This document shows, one piece after another, positions 53,900 through 61,653 of a DNA stretch of 64,000 nucleotides. Under the pieces are notes generated by a model. It saw nothing but the letters and a program-made list of their open reading frames with translations, was not told where the DNA came from and ran no database searches. The stretch is taken from assembly GCF_017498525.1 (NCBI RefSeq), contig NZ_CP071796.1, forward strand, positions 1,736,001 through 1,800,000, written 5' to 3'. The DNA comes from Ottowia testudinis. GTDB lineage: Bacteria > Pseudomonadota > Gammaproteobacteria > Burkholderiales > Burkholderiaceae_C. How positions within the stretch are numbered: position 1 is the stretch's first letter; each line of letters opens with the position of its first letter. The translations under genes and the position numbers were made by a program.

Positions 53900-55720
53900 A
53901 TGCACACGCTCTGGAAATACCTTCAACCGCAATGGCGGCTGGCGCTGCTGGCGATGGGTCTGGCGGCCGTCAGCCAGGTGCTGGCGCTGGTCGACCCCAT
54001 CATCTTCGGCAAGCTGATCGACGGCTACGCCACGCAGAAGGGCGCCAAGCCCGACGATGAACTGGTGCGCGGCGCGCTGCTGCTGCTGGCGCTGGCGGTG
54101 GGTGTGGCGCTGGCGTCGCGCGCCACGCGGGCCATTCAGGACTACGTGGTGCGCATGGTGGTGCAGCGCTTCGGCACCCGCATCTTCAACGACGGGCTGC
54201 GCCAGACGATGCGCCTGAACTTTCAGGAATACGAGGACGCGCGCAGCGGCGAAAACCTGTCGCTGCTGTTGCGCGTGCGGCAGGACACCGAACGCTTCAT
54301 CAACGCCTTCATCAACGTGCTGTTTGCCTCGCTGATCGGCATGGCGTTTTTGCTCTGGTACGCGGTGACCAAGACTTGGCTGCTGGTGCCGGTGTTTTTG
54401 ATCGGGCTGGTGTTGCTGGGTGGGCTGTCGGGGCTGCTGAGCCGGCAAATCCGCAGCCAGCAGCGCAGCATCAACCGCGAGACGACCAAGAACGCCGGTT
54501 TCATCACCGAAAGCTTGCGCAACGTGGCGCTGATCAAGAGCCTGGGGCTGACGTTTCGCGAAATCCGCCGCATGCAGGCCAAGACGGAGGAAATCTTTGC
54601 GCTGGAAATGGCCAAGGTCAGGCGCATCCGCTGGTTGAGCTTTCTGCAGGGCAGCACGCTCAGTCTGCTGAAACTGTCGGTGCTGTTCACGCTGCTGTGG
54701 CTGATTTTTCGCAACGTGCTGACCACGGGCGAGCTGATCGCCATGCAGTTCATCTCGGTCGCCATCCTGGCGCCGCTGCAGGAGCTCGGCACCATCATCC
54801 TGGCCTGGCGCGAGGCGAGTTCGTCGCTCGCCAATTTCGAGGAGCTGATGGCCAAGCCGGTCGAAAAGCGGCCGCCCGGCGCCGTGCCGCTGGGGCCGAT
54901 CGAGTCGCTGCGCTTTGATGACGTGGTGTTTCGCCATCGGGGCGCAACCGGTAATTCGATCGATGGCGTGAGTTTTGCCGCCCAGCGTGGAGACACCATC
55001 GCCTTCGTCGGCCCGTCGGGGTCGGGCAAGTCCACGCTGGTGAAGCTGCTGCTGGGCCTGTACCGGCCGGATGGCGGCGCCATTTATTTCAACGGCATCG
55101 ACGCGCGCCATATCCGCTACAACGAGGCGCGCCGCCAAGTTGGCTACGTGACGCAGGAGACCACGCTGTTCGCCGGCACGGTGCGCGAGAACCTGCAGTT
55201 CGTACGGCCCGACGCGAGCGACGATGAGATATCGCTGGCGCTGGAGCAGGCCCAGGCCACCGCGCTGATCCAGCGGCTGCCCAATGGCCTGGACACGATG
55301 ATTGGCGAATCGGGCTACAAGCTCTCGGGCGGCGAGCGCCAGCGCCTGTCGATTGCCCGCGCGTTGCTGCGCGAGCCGCGCCTGTTGATCTTTGACGAGG
55401 CGACCTCGGCGCTGGATTCACTCACCGAGCAGCAGGTGACCAATACCGTGCGCGAGGTGTCGCACCGCCACACGCAGATCAGCCTCATGATCGCGCACCG
55501 GCTGTCGACCATCATGCATGCAAGTGTGATTCACGTGCTGGAGCGTGGCCGCATCGTCGAGAGCGGCAGCCACGCCGAACTGGTGGCGCTGCGCGGTCTG
55601 TACTACGCCATGTGGCGTCAGCAGATCGGCGAGCGCGAGAGTGGGGCGATGATCGAAAAACGCAAGAAAATCACCGCCAACCCCTTGCCGGACGAGCGCG
55701 AGAAGCTATTAACAATATAG
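53900..55720 (+). CDS. ABC exporter, fused permease and ATPase
   Basis: A 606-residue half-transporter with six membrane helices (about 15-320) and a C-terminal ATPase: Walker A GPSGSGKST near 371, Q-loop YVTQETTLFAG, signature LSGGERQR near 475, Walker B LLIFDEATSALD near 495. It would form a homodimer exporting lipids or drugs. The last residues (EREKLLTI) and the stop codon derive from a PR-1 half copy, so the tail may have been altered. Confidence 0.93.
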   Translation: MHTLWKYLQPQWRLALLAMGLAAVSQVLALVDPIIFGKLIDGYATQKGAKPDDELVRGALLLLALAVGVALASRATRAIQDYVVRMVVQRFGTRIFNDGLRQTMRLNFQEYEDARSGENLSLLLRVRQDTERFINAFINVLFASLIGMAFLLWYAVTKTWLLVPVFLIGLVLLGGLSGLLSRQIRSQQRSINRETTKNAGFITESLRNVALIKSLGLTFREIRRMQAKTEEIFALEMAKVRRIRWLSFLQGSTLSLLKLSVLFTLLWLIFRNVLTTGELIAMQFISVAILAPLQELGTIILAWREASSSLANFEELMAKPVEKRPPGAVPLGPIESLRFDDVVFRHRGATGNSIDGVSFAAQRGDTIAFVGPSGSGKSTLVKLLLGLYRPDGGAIYFNGIDARHIRYNEARRQVGYVTQETTLFAGTVRENLQFVRPDASDDEISLALEQAQATALIQRLPNGLDTMIGESGYKLSGGERQRLSIARALLREPRLLIFDEATSALDSLTEQQVTNTVREVSHRHTQISLMIAHRLSTIMHASVIHVLERGRIVESGSHAELVALRGLYYAMWRQQIGERESGAMIEKRKKITANPLPDEREKLLTI

Positions 55721-55724
55721 CAAT
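55694..55724 (-). repeat. PR-1 half copy at the end of the exporter gene
   Basis: GAGCGCGAGAAGCTATTAAC, AATATAGCAAT. It encodes the last codons and the stop of the ABC exporter. Confidence 0.75.
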
Positions 55725-55812
55725 ATCGGGCCGCCAACCGCTAAGTCTGACTCGCCGAAACCGCCTTCGGCAGCCAGCGGTGATCAGGGGGCCGCGGAGC
55801 AGGCCACACGAG

Positions 55813-55885
55813 AACGCCGTGGCCGGGGTTCCCCCGGCCACGGCGTTGTCCCCCTCAGGGGGAGCCGCGCAGCGGCTCAGGGGAG
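55813..55885. repeat. Three consecutive hairpins between convergent genes
   Basis: Hairpin 1 is a perfect 16-bp stem (AACGCCGTGGCCGGGG, loop TTC) at 55813-55847. Hairpin 2 is CCCCCTCAGGGGG (55850-55862). Hairpin 3 is GAGCCGCGCAGCGGCTC (55863-55879). The last two resemble common Comamonadaceae intergenic repeats. A bidirectional transcription-stop role is plausible; no T-run is present. Confidence 0.75.
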
Positions 55886-55887
55886 CG

Positions 55888-56937
55888 TCATTTCTCTCGC
55901 AGCAGCCGAAAGCCCACCAGCACGTAGCGCGTCTCGGGCGTATTCCAGTTGCGGAAGGCCACGCGCGAATACAGCGGCCAGCTGTGCCATGAGCCGCCGC
56001 GGCGCACGCGCACGCTGCCTTCGGCCGGGCCGGCCGGGTCGTCGGTGGGCGAGCGGGCGTAATAGTCTTCGCCGTACCAGTCGGACACCCATTCCCACGC
56101 GTTGCCGATCATGTCGTACAGGCCAAAGGCGTTGGGCGCGAAGCTGCCCACGGGCGCGGTAAAGGGGTAGTGGTCGCTGCCGCTGCCGGCCTGGTCGCGC
56201 CAGCGTGGCCAGCGCAGCGCGGTTTCGCGGTCAAAGGTGTTGGCGGTCTTGAGCAGTACCTGCGGATCGTCACCGGCCGGAAAGCGCGTGCGCGTGCCGG
56301 CGCGGGCGGCGTATTCCCATTCGGCCTCGGTCGGCAGGCGGTAGGTCGCGCCCTCGCGCTGGCTGAGCCACTTGGCCATGGCCACGGCGTCGTTCCAGGT
56401 GACGTTGACCACGGGGTGGCGCTCGGTCTGGGCAAAGCCGGGGTTCTCCCATGAATAGCGGGGGTCGCGGCCCTCGAACAGGTCGCCACGCTCGGTGCGC
56501 GAGGGATCGTAGTTGGGGTTGAAGCCGTAGCCGCCCGTGCCGTCGCGCACCGATTCGGGCACGTAGCCGGATTCGCGCAAAAAGCGCCGGAATTGGCCCA
56601 CGGTGACCTCGTGCGCGCCCAGCCAGAAGCCGCGCGTGATGCGCACGCGGTGCACGGGCGCTTCGTCGGCCAGATCGGTCAGGCGCTTGGGATCGGCATG
56701 GGGGAAGGCTTTGGCCAGCGCCTGCGGTGATTCGTCGCTGCCCATCATGAACTCGCCCGCGGGCACGCGCGCAAAGACCATGCCGAAACGGTCGGTGAAG
56801 GTGGCGCCGGCCTTGGATGCCTGCGGCTCGCCCGCGATGGGGGGCGCGAGCGAAGGGGCGCTGCCGCAGGCGGCGAGCGCCGCGGTCAGCAGCATGGGGG
56901 CCAGGCGGCGGGTGGCTATAAAGAGGTGATGCAACAT
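55888..56937 (-). CDS. Formylglycine-generating-enzyme-like lipoprotein (SUMF1 domain)
   Basis: A 349-residue protein. The N-terminus ends in LTAALAACG, a lipobox that would anchor it to the envelope (Cys near 24). The rest is an FGE-sulfatase fold: VPAGEFMMGSDES near 58, GFWLGAHEVTVGQFRRFL near 104, VNVTWNDAVAMAKWLS near 171, YRLPTEAEWEYAARAGTRT and RVRRGGSWHSWP. Many such proteins are not true formylglycine enzymes, and no sulfatase gene is nearby; the substrate is unknown. Confidence 0.88.
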   Translation of the reverse strand: MLHHLFIATRRLAPMLLTAALAACGSAPSLAPPIAGEPQASKAGATFTDRFGMVFARVPAGEFMMGSDESPQALAKAFPHADPKRLTDLADEAPVHRVRITRGFWLGAHEVTVGQFRRFLRESGYVPESVRDGTGGYGFNPNYDPSRTERGDLFEGRDPRYSWENPGFAQTERHPVVNVTWNDAVAMAKWLSQREGATYRLPTEAEWEYAARAGTRTRFPAGDDPQVLLKTANTFDRETALRWPRWRDQAGSGSDHYPFTAPVGSFAPNAFGLYDMIGNAWEWVSDWYGEDYYARSPTDDPAGPAEGSVRVRRGGSWHSWPLYSRVAFRNWNTPETRYVLVGFRLLREK

Positions 56938-57025
56938 GGCGGACGATGCTCTCAGCGGCCAACGGCCGTGTCAACGCTGGCAAACACCGACTTGCCCAGC
57001 GCCGTTGGAGGGGGTGATCAGCCTA

Positions 57026-57889
57026 TCACGCGTCGATGAACAAGGCGGGATCGACCGGCGCGCGGTTCAGGCTCACGGTCCAGTGCAGGTGCGGACCGGT
57101 GACGCGCCCAGTGGCGCCCACGGCGCCCAGGCGCTGGCCGGTGGCAAGCCGGTCACCCAAGGTGCAGTCGACGCGGCTCAGGTGGCACATCATCGACAGC
57201 AGGCCGCCGCCGTGGTCGAGCCACACCGTCTGGCCATTGAAAAAATAGTTGTCGGTGTCGATGACCGTGGCCGGCAGCGGCGCCACCACCGGCGTGCCGG
57301 TGGGCGCGGCGATGTCCATGCCGCTGTGCGGATTGCGCGGCTGGCCATTGAAAAACCGCCGCAGGCCAAAGGAGCTGGAGCGCCGCCCCGGCGCCGGCTG
57401 GCGCATGTGCGGCTCTGCGGCGGGCGGCGCGCTGAAAGTGGCGATCAAGCCCTGCTGGTGGGCGCGTTCGCGCTCGTGACGCGCCAGGTCGCCGGGCGAC
57501 AAATCGACGGTGCGTGGCGCCACTTTCAGGTGCTGTTCGGTGTAGCGCTTGGGCGTGACCGCATAGGCCAACTCGCGCACGCTGGCGGCGCTTTGCACGC
57601 GGATGCGCGCGGTGCCCGGCTCGGCGGCGAGCGCAATGCCAACCAGCGCCGTCCAGCCGGCGGGCGTGCCCAGCACCAGCAACGGTACATCTTCCGCGAA
57701 TGCCCGCGGGCGGCTGCCGGCGGGGCCCAGATCGATGCGCGCCACGCCGCCGGGCACCGCCGAATGGCGAGGCCATGCCTGGGACGGCTGCGACCACGCC
57801 ATGCGGGGCGCCAAGGCGGCCATCACGGAGCCCATCAGCCAACGGCGGCGAGGCGGGGTGGGAGTTGGGTGAAAAGCAGGGCTATGCAT
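57026..57889 (-). CDS. M23 family metallopeptidase
   Basis: A 287-residue LytM/M23 endopeptidase that likely cuts peptidoglycan cross-links in the periplasm. The N-terminal PPRRRWLMGSVMAALAP is a signal sequence with a twin-arginine-like start. A beta-rich domain follows, then the zinc site: HSGMD near 195, and TGPHLHW near 265, with GQTVWLDHGGGLLSMMCHL between. The metal ligands appear complete, so it may be an active enzyme instead of an EnvC-like activator. Confidence 0.9.
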   Translation of the reverse strand: MHSPAFHPTPTPPRRRWLMGSVMAALAPRMAWSQPSQAWPRHSAVPGGVARIDLGPAGSRPRAFAEDVPLLVLGTPAGWTALVGIALAAEPGTARIRVQSAASVRELAYAVTPKRYTEQHLKVAPRTVDLSPGDLARHERERAHQQGLIATFSAPPAAEPHMRQPAPGRRSSSFGLRRFFNGQPRNPHSGMDIAAPTGTPVVAPLPATVIDTDNYFFNGQTVWLDHGGGLLSMMCHLSRVDCTLGDRLATGQRLGAVGATGRVTGPHLHWTVSLNRAPVDPALFIDA

Positions 57890-57912
57890 GAAAAATGGTG
57901 TGAGCGGGCGTC

Positions 57913-57948
57913 CGACAAGCGCAAGAAGCTCCTAATAGTATAGCAATT
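57913..57948 (-). repeat. PR-1 half copy
   Basis: GACAAGCGCAAGAAGCTCCT then AATAGTATAGCAATTCC, between divergent genes. Confidence 0.7.
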
Positions 57949-57978
57949 CCGTTGGGCGGAAAGCTCTCTTGCCGTAGA

Positions 57979-57992
57979 TTGATGTGAGTCAA
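57979..57992 (+). promoter_or_regulatory. FNR/ANR-type box upstream of bacteriohemerythrin
   Basis: TTGATGTGAGTCAA differs at one position from the consensus TTGAT-N4-ATCAA for oxygen-sensing FNR-family regulators. It lies 59 bases before the start codon, in the position where an activator site would be expected. Confidence 0.6.
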
Positions 57993-58050
57993 ATAGTTTT
58001 ATAGGCAGCGCCGGGATACTTCGCCACTCATTAGAACGAGGATCCGTCCC

Positions 58051-58563
58051 ATGGCTTATCTTCAATGGCTGCCAGAGCTGGACACCGGCATTGGCGAGAT
58101 CGACACCCAGCACAAGCGCATCGTCGAATACATCAACAAGCTGCACGAGTTGCGGCAAACGCGCAACCGCGACGGGCTGGGCGACGTGATCGCGGAGATG
58201 GTCGACTACACCATTTCGCACTTTGCGTTCGAGGAAGCGCTGATGGAAAGCGCAGGTTACCTTTTTAGCGGCCCGCACAAGAAGGTGCACGATCTGTTCA
58301 CCCGCAAGGTGGCCGAGATGCAAAGCCGCTTCGATGGCGGCGAGGACGTGACGGGCGAACTGCATGGCATGCTGTCGCGCTGGCTGTTCAACCACATCCG
58401 CAACGAAGACCACAGCTACGTCGATTCGGTCAAGGCGTATCAGCGCATGGCATCGGGCGAGCGCGATACGTCCAAGGCGCAGATCAAGGCAGAAATCCTG
58501 AAAGAGCTGGAGCAGGAGCGCGGCCGCACCAAGGGCTGGCTGGCGCGGCTGTTCGGCGGTTAG
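58051..58563 (+). CDS. Bacteriohemerythrin
   Basis: A 170-residue single-domain hemerythrin that binds oxygen at a di-iron site. All seven ligand positions are visible: His21, His57, Glu61, His76, His80, His115 and Asp120. A C-terminal extension of about 35 residues ends with a charged helix. Family members deliver or sense oxygen in microaerobic conditions; the upstream FNR-like box agrees with that. It is transcribed alone. Confidence 0.93.
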   Translation: MAYLQWLPELDTGIGEIDTQHKRIVEYINKLHELRQTRNRDGLGDVIAEMVDYTISHFAFEEALMESAGYLFSGPHKKVHDLFTRKVAEMQSRFDGGEDVTGELHGMLSRWLFNHIRNEDHSYVDSVKAYQRMASGERDTSKAQIKAEILKELEQERGRTKGWLARLFGG

Positions 58564-58587
58564 ACGTGGCGCGCAGCGGCGCGCCGC

Positions 58588-59226
58588 TCAGCTCGCCGCT
58601 TCGAGCCCGCCGCGGAAATGTTGGCGCATGCAGTGCGCCGCGCGCTCGCCGTCGCGCGCCATGAGCGCCGCCATCAGTGCGGCGTGTTCGGCCAGCGAGG
58701 CTTGCAGCCGGCCAGCTTTTTGCAGCGAGTGCTGGCGGTGCAGCTTCATCACCTTGCGCAAGTCCTGCACCATCTGCAGGCGCCATTTGTTTTCGGCAAT
58801 TTCCAGCATGCGCAGGTGGAAGGCTTCGTTCAGCGCAAAGAAGCGCGCGGTGTCGGCGGCGGAGGCTTCCAGGTCGGCGTGCAGGGCGGCCAGTTCACGC
58901 AACTGGGTATCGGTGGCAGCGCGCGCCACCACATCGGCGGCATCGGTTTCCAACAGTTCCAACAGGTGATAAACGTCGGCCAGATCCTTGGCCGAGGATT
59001 CGGTGACGTAGGCGCCGCGCCGTACCTTCATGGTCACCAGCCCCTCGGCTGCCAATACCTTCAGCGCCTCGCGCAACGGGGTGCGGCTGATGCCCAGTTC
59101 CTGCGCAATTTTCAGCTCATCAATCCAGTCGCCGGGCGCCAATTCGCGTGCGTAAATGCGCTGGCGCAGGCGCTCGGCCACCTCTTCATAAAGGGCGCGC
59201 GGGGCAAGGCGTGCGGCGGCAGTCAT
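58588..59226 (-). CDS. GntR family transcriptional regulator (FadR/FCD subgroup)
   Basis: A 212-residue regulator with an N-terminal winged helix (WIDELKIAQELGISRTPLREAL near 33-54) and a C-terminal FCD ligand domain. It is divergent from the methylmalonyl-CoA mutase gene with 108 bases between them, so it likely controls propionate catabolism, perhaps responding to an acyl-CoA or 2-methylcitrate-type metabolite. Confidence 0.92.
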   Translation of the reverse strand: MTAAARLAPRALYEEVAERLRQRIYARELAPGDWIDELKIAQELGISRTPLREALKVLAAEGLVTMKVRRGAYVTESSAKDLADVYHLLELLETDAADVVARAATDTQLRELAALHADLEASAADTARFFALNEAFHLRMLEIAENKWRLQMVQDLRKVMKLHRQHSLQKAGRLQASLAEHAALMAALMARDGERAAHCMRQHFRGGLEAAS

Positions 59227-59334
59227 GGGGCGAAAAATTTTCGGCGATTGTAAGTCGCGCGGAGGATTTTGAATTAATAATTATGAAAGAATGTCTGGGC
59301 AAACCCGGGCCTTGCCTTACACGTCAAAATTTTT
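59227..59334. promoter_or_regulatory. Divergent promoter region of the propionate module
   Basis: The gap contains AATTAATAATT (about 59272-59282), a perfect 11-bp palindrome in otherwise GC-rich DNA. GntR-type regulators bind short AT-rich dyads, so this is a candidate operator. I see no clear -10/-35 pair. Confidence 0.4.
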
Positions 59335-61497
59335 ATGGCCATGAGCACAGATCCTGCTTTCTTCAAGCCTTCCACCCTGGCCGATTGGCAAAAGGCGGCG
59401 CAGAAATCCGCGCCGGGTGGCGACGTGAATGCGCTGAACTGGCTCACGCCCGACGGCATCACGGTCAAGCCGCTGTACACCGCCGAAGACACCAAAGACC
59501 TGCCCTACGCCAACACGCTGCCGGGTTTCGAGCCCTTCCTGCGCGGTCCGCAGGCCACGATGTACGCGGTGCGGCCGTGGACGATCCGCCAGTACGCGGG
59601 CTTTTCGACCGCTGAAGAATCGAACGCCTTCTACCGCAAGGCGCTGGCGGCCGGCGGGCAGGGCGTGAGTGTGGCGTTCGACCTGGCCACCCACCGCGGC
59701 TACGACAGCGACCACCCGCGCGTGACGGGCGACGTGGGCAAGGCCGGGGTTGCTATCGATTCCGTAGAGGACATGAAGATCCTGTTCGACGGAATCCCGC
59801 TGGACAAGGTGAGTGTGTCGATGACCATGAACGGCGCGGTGTTGCCGATCCTGGCCGGCTACATCGTGGCGGCTGAAGAGCAGGGCGTGAGCCAGGACAA
59901 GCTGGCGGGGACGATCCAGAACGACATCCTCAAGGAGTTCATGGTTCGCAACACCTACATCTATCCGCCTGAACCGTCGATGAAGATCATTGGCGACATC
60001 ATCGAGTACACGGCCAAACACATGCCGAAGTTCAACTCGATCAGCATCAGCGGATATCACATGCAAGAAGCCGGCGCCAACCAGGCGCTGGAGATGGCCT
60101 TCACCCTGGCCGATGGCAAGGAATATGTGAAGACGGCGCTGGCCAAAGGCATGGACGTGGACGAGTTCGCCGGCCGCCTGAGTTTCTTCTGGGCCGTGGG
60201 CATGAACTTCTATCTGGAGATCGCCAAGATGCGTGCCGCGCGCCTCTTGTGGTGCCGCATCATGAAAGAGTTCAACCCCAAGAACCCCAAGAGCCTGATG
60301 CTGCGCACGCACTCGCAAACCTCGGGCTGGTCGCTGACAGAGCAGGACCCCTACAACAACGTGGTGCGCACCACCATCGAGGCCATGGCGGCGGTGTTCG
60401 GCGGCACGCAGAGTCTTCACACCAACGCGCTGGACGAAGCGATTGCGCTGCCCACTGAGTTCTCGGCCCGCATCGCCCGCAACACGCAGCTCATCATTCA
60501 GGAAGAAACGCACATCACCAGCGTGGTCGACCCCTGGGCCGGCAGCTACATGATGGAGAGGCTGACGCAGGACATGGCCGATGCGGCCTGGGCCATCATC
60601 GAGGAAGTCGATGCCATGGGCGGCATGACGAAGGCGGTTGATTCGGGCTGGGCCAAGCTCAAGATTGAGGCGGCGGCGGCAGAAAAGCAGGCGCGCATCG
60701 ACTCGGGCCGCGACGTGATCGTCGGAGTCAACAAATACAAGCTGGCCAAGGAAGATGCCATCGAGATCCTTGATGTGGACAACGTCAAGGTGCGAGAGTC
60801 GCAGATCGCACGCTTGAATAATATCAAGCAAAAACGCGATCCAGCGCTTGTCCAGAAAGCGCTGGCAGCTATTACAACAATAGCGAATTCTGGCCAAGGC
60901 AACCTGCTGGCCGCCGCCATCGACGCCATTCGGGCCCGCGCGACCGTGGGCGAAGTCAGTGATGCGATGGAACAAGTCTTCGGGCGCCACCGCGCCGACA
61001 CGCAAAAGGTGACTGGTGTGTACGCAGCCGCTTACGACTCGGCCGAGGGCTGGGACAAGCTCAAGAAAGAGATCGCCGACTTCGCTGAACAAGAAGGCCG
61101 CCGCCCGCGCGTGATGATTGCAAAATTAGGCCAGGACGGCCACGACCGCGGCGCCAAGGTCGTGGCCACGGCGTTTGCCGACCTGGGCTTTGACGTCGAC
61201 ATCGGCAGCCTGTTCCAGACGCCCGAGGAGTGCGCGCGCCAGGCGATCGAAAACGACGTGCATGCGGTGGGCGTGAGCACGTTGGCGGCGGGGCACAAGA
61301 CGCTGGTCCCGGCGATCATGAAGGCGCTGAAGGATCAGGGTGCCGACGACATCATCGTGTTCGTGGGGGGCGTGATACCGCGTCAGGATTACGACATGCT
61401 TTACGAGGCGGGCGTTAAGGGCATTTATGGCCCCGGCACGCCGATTCCGGCCAGTGCGAAGGACGTGCTGGAACAGATCAGGAAGGCGCGGAGTTGA
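59335..61497 (+). CDS. scpA: Methylmalonyl-CoA mutase
   Basis: A 720-residue adenosylcobalamin-dependent mutase converting (R)-methylmalonyl-CoA to succinyl-CoA. The substrate barrel includes [16 protein letters not shown] near 118 and [19 protein letters not shown] near 323. The B12-binding domain has the DGHDRG motif near 601-606 with the axial histidine. A PR-1 copy encodes about residues 502-520 in the linker between the two domains. A second ATG six bases downstream could be used. It needs the cofactor made by the genes at the left end and MeaB as protector. Confidence 0.96.
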   Translation: MAMSTDPAFFKPSTLADWQKAAQKSAPGGDVNALNWLTPDGITVKPLYTAEDTKDLPYANTLPGFEPFLRGPQATMYAVRPWTIRQYAGFSTAEESNAFYRKALAAGGQGVSVAFDLATHRGYDSDHPRVTGDVGKAGVAIDSVEDMKILFDGIPLDKVSVSMTMNGAVLPILAGYIVAAEEQGVSQDKLAGTIQNDILKEFMVRNTYIYPPEPSMKIIGDIIEYTAKHMPKFNSISISGYHMQEAGANQALEMAFTLADGKEYVKTALAKGMDVDEFAGRLSFFWAVGMNFYLEIAKMRAARLLWCRIMKEFNPKNPKSLMLRTHSQTSGWSLTEQDPYNNVVRTTIEAMAAVFGGTQSLHTNALDEAIALPTEFSARIARNTQLIIQEETHITSVVDPWAGSYMMERLTQDMADAAWAIIEEVDAMGGMTKAVDSGWAKLKIEAAAAEKQARIDSGRDVIVGVNKYKLAKEDAIEILDVDNVKVRESQIARLNNIKQKRDPALVQKALAAITTIANSGQGNLLAAAIDAIRARATVGEVSDAMEQVFGRHRADTQKVTGVYAAAYDSAEGWDKLKKEIADFAEQEGRRPRVMIAKLGQDGHDRGAKVVATAFADLGFDVDIGSLFQTPEECARQAIENDVHAVGVSTLAAGHKTLVPAIMKALKDQGADDIIVFVGGVIPRQDYDMLYEAGVKGIYGPGTPIPASAKDVLEQIRKARS
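60838..60893 (-). repeat. PR-1 palindrome inside methylmalonyl-CoA mutase
   Basis: ATCCAGCGCTTGTCCAGAAAG then CGCTGGCAGCTATTACAACAA, TAGCGAATTC. It is read in frame within the inter-domain linker. Confidence 0.8.
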
Positions 61498-61552
61498 TCA
61501 GGGAGATGCCGATCAACCAGATTGGCTGTGCCTGCCGTATGCGCCACCACCG

Positions 61553-61578
61553 CCGTTCGGGCTGAGCTTGTCGAAGCA
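61553..61578 (+). repeat. PR-4 palindrome, copy 1
   Basis: CGTTCGGGCTGAGCTTGTCG followed by AAGCAC: a short palindrome-like repeat of a type common in proteobacterial genomes. Confidence 0.75.
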
Positions 61579-61617
61579 CGTTGCACACTGCGTGATGCCG
61601 TACTTGCCGCTGCATTC

Positions 61618-61643
61618 CGTTCGCCCTGAGCTTGTCGAAGGGC
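61618..61643 (+). repeat. PR-4 palindrome, copy 2
   Basis: CGTTCGCCCTGAGCTTGTCG followed by AAGGGC, eleven bases before the GIY-YIG start codon. Confidence 0.78.
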
Positions 61644-61653
61644 ATGTTCGCTC

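Noticed and set aside
53081-55138. A 685-codon minus-strand frame over the esterase and ABC exporter.
   Set aside because: Low-complexity His/Gln-rich translation antisense to two clear enzymes.
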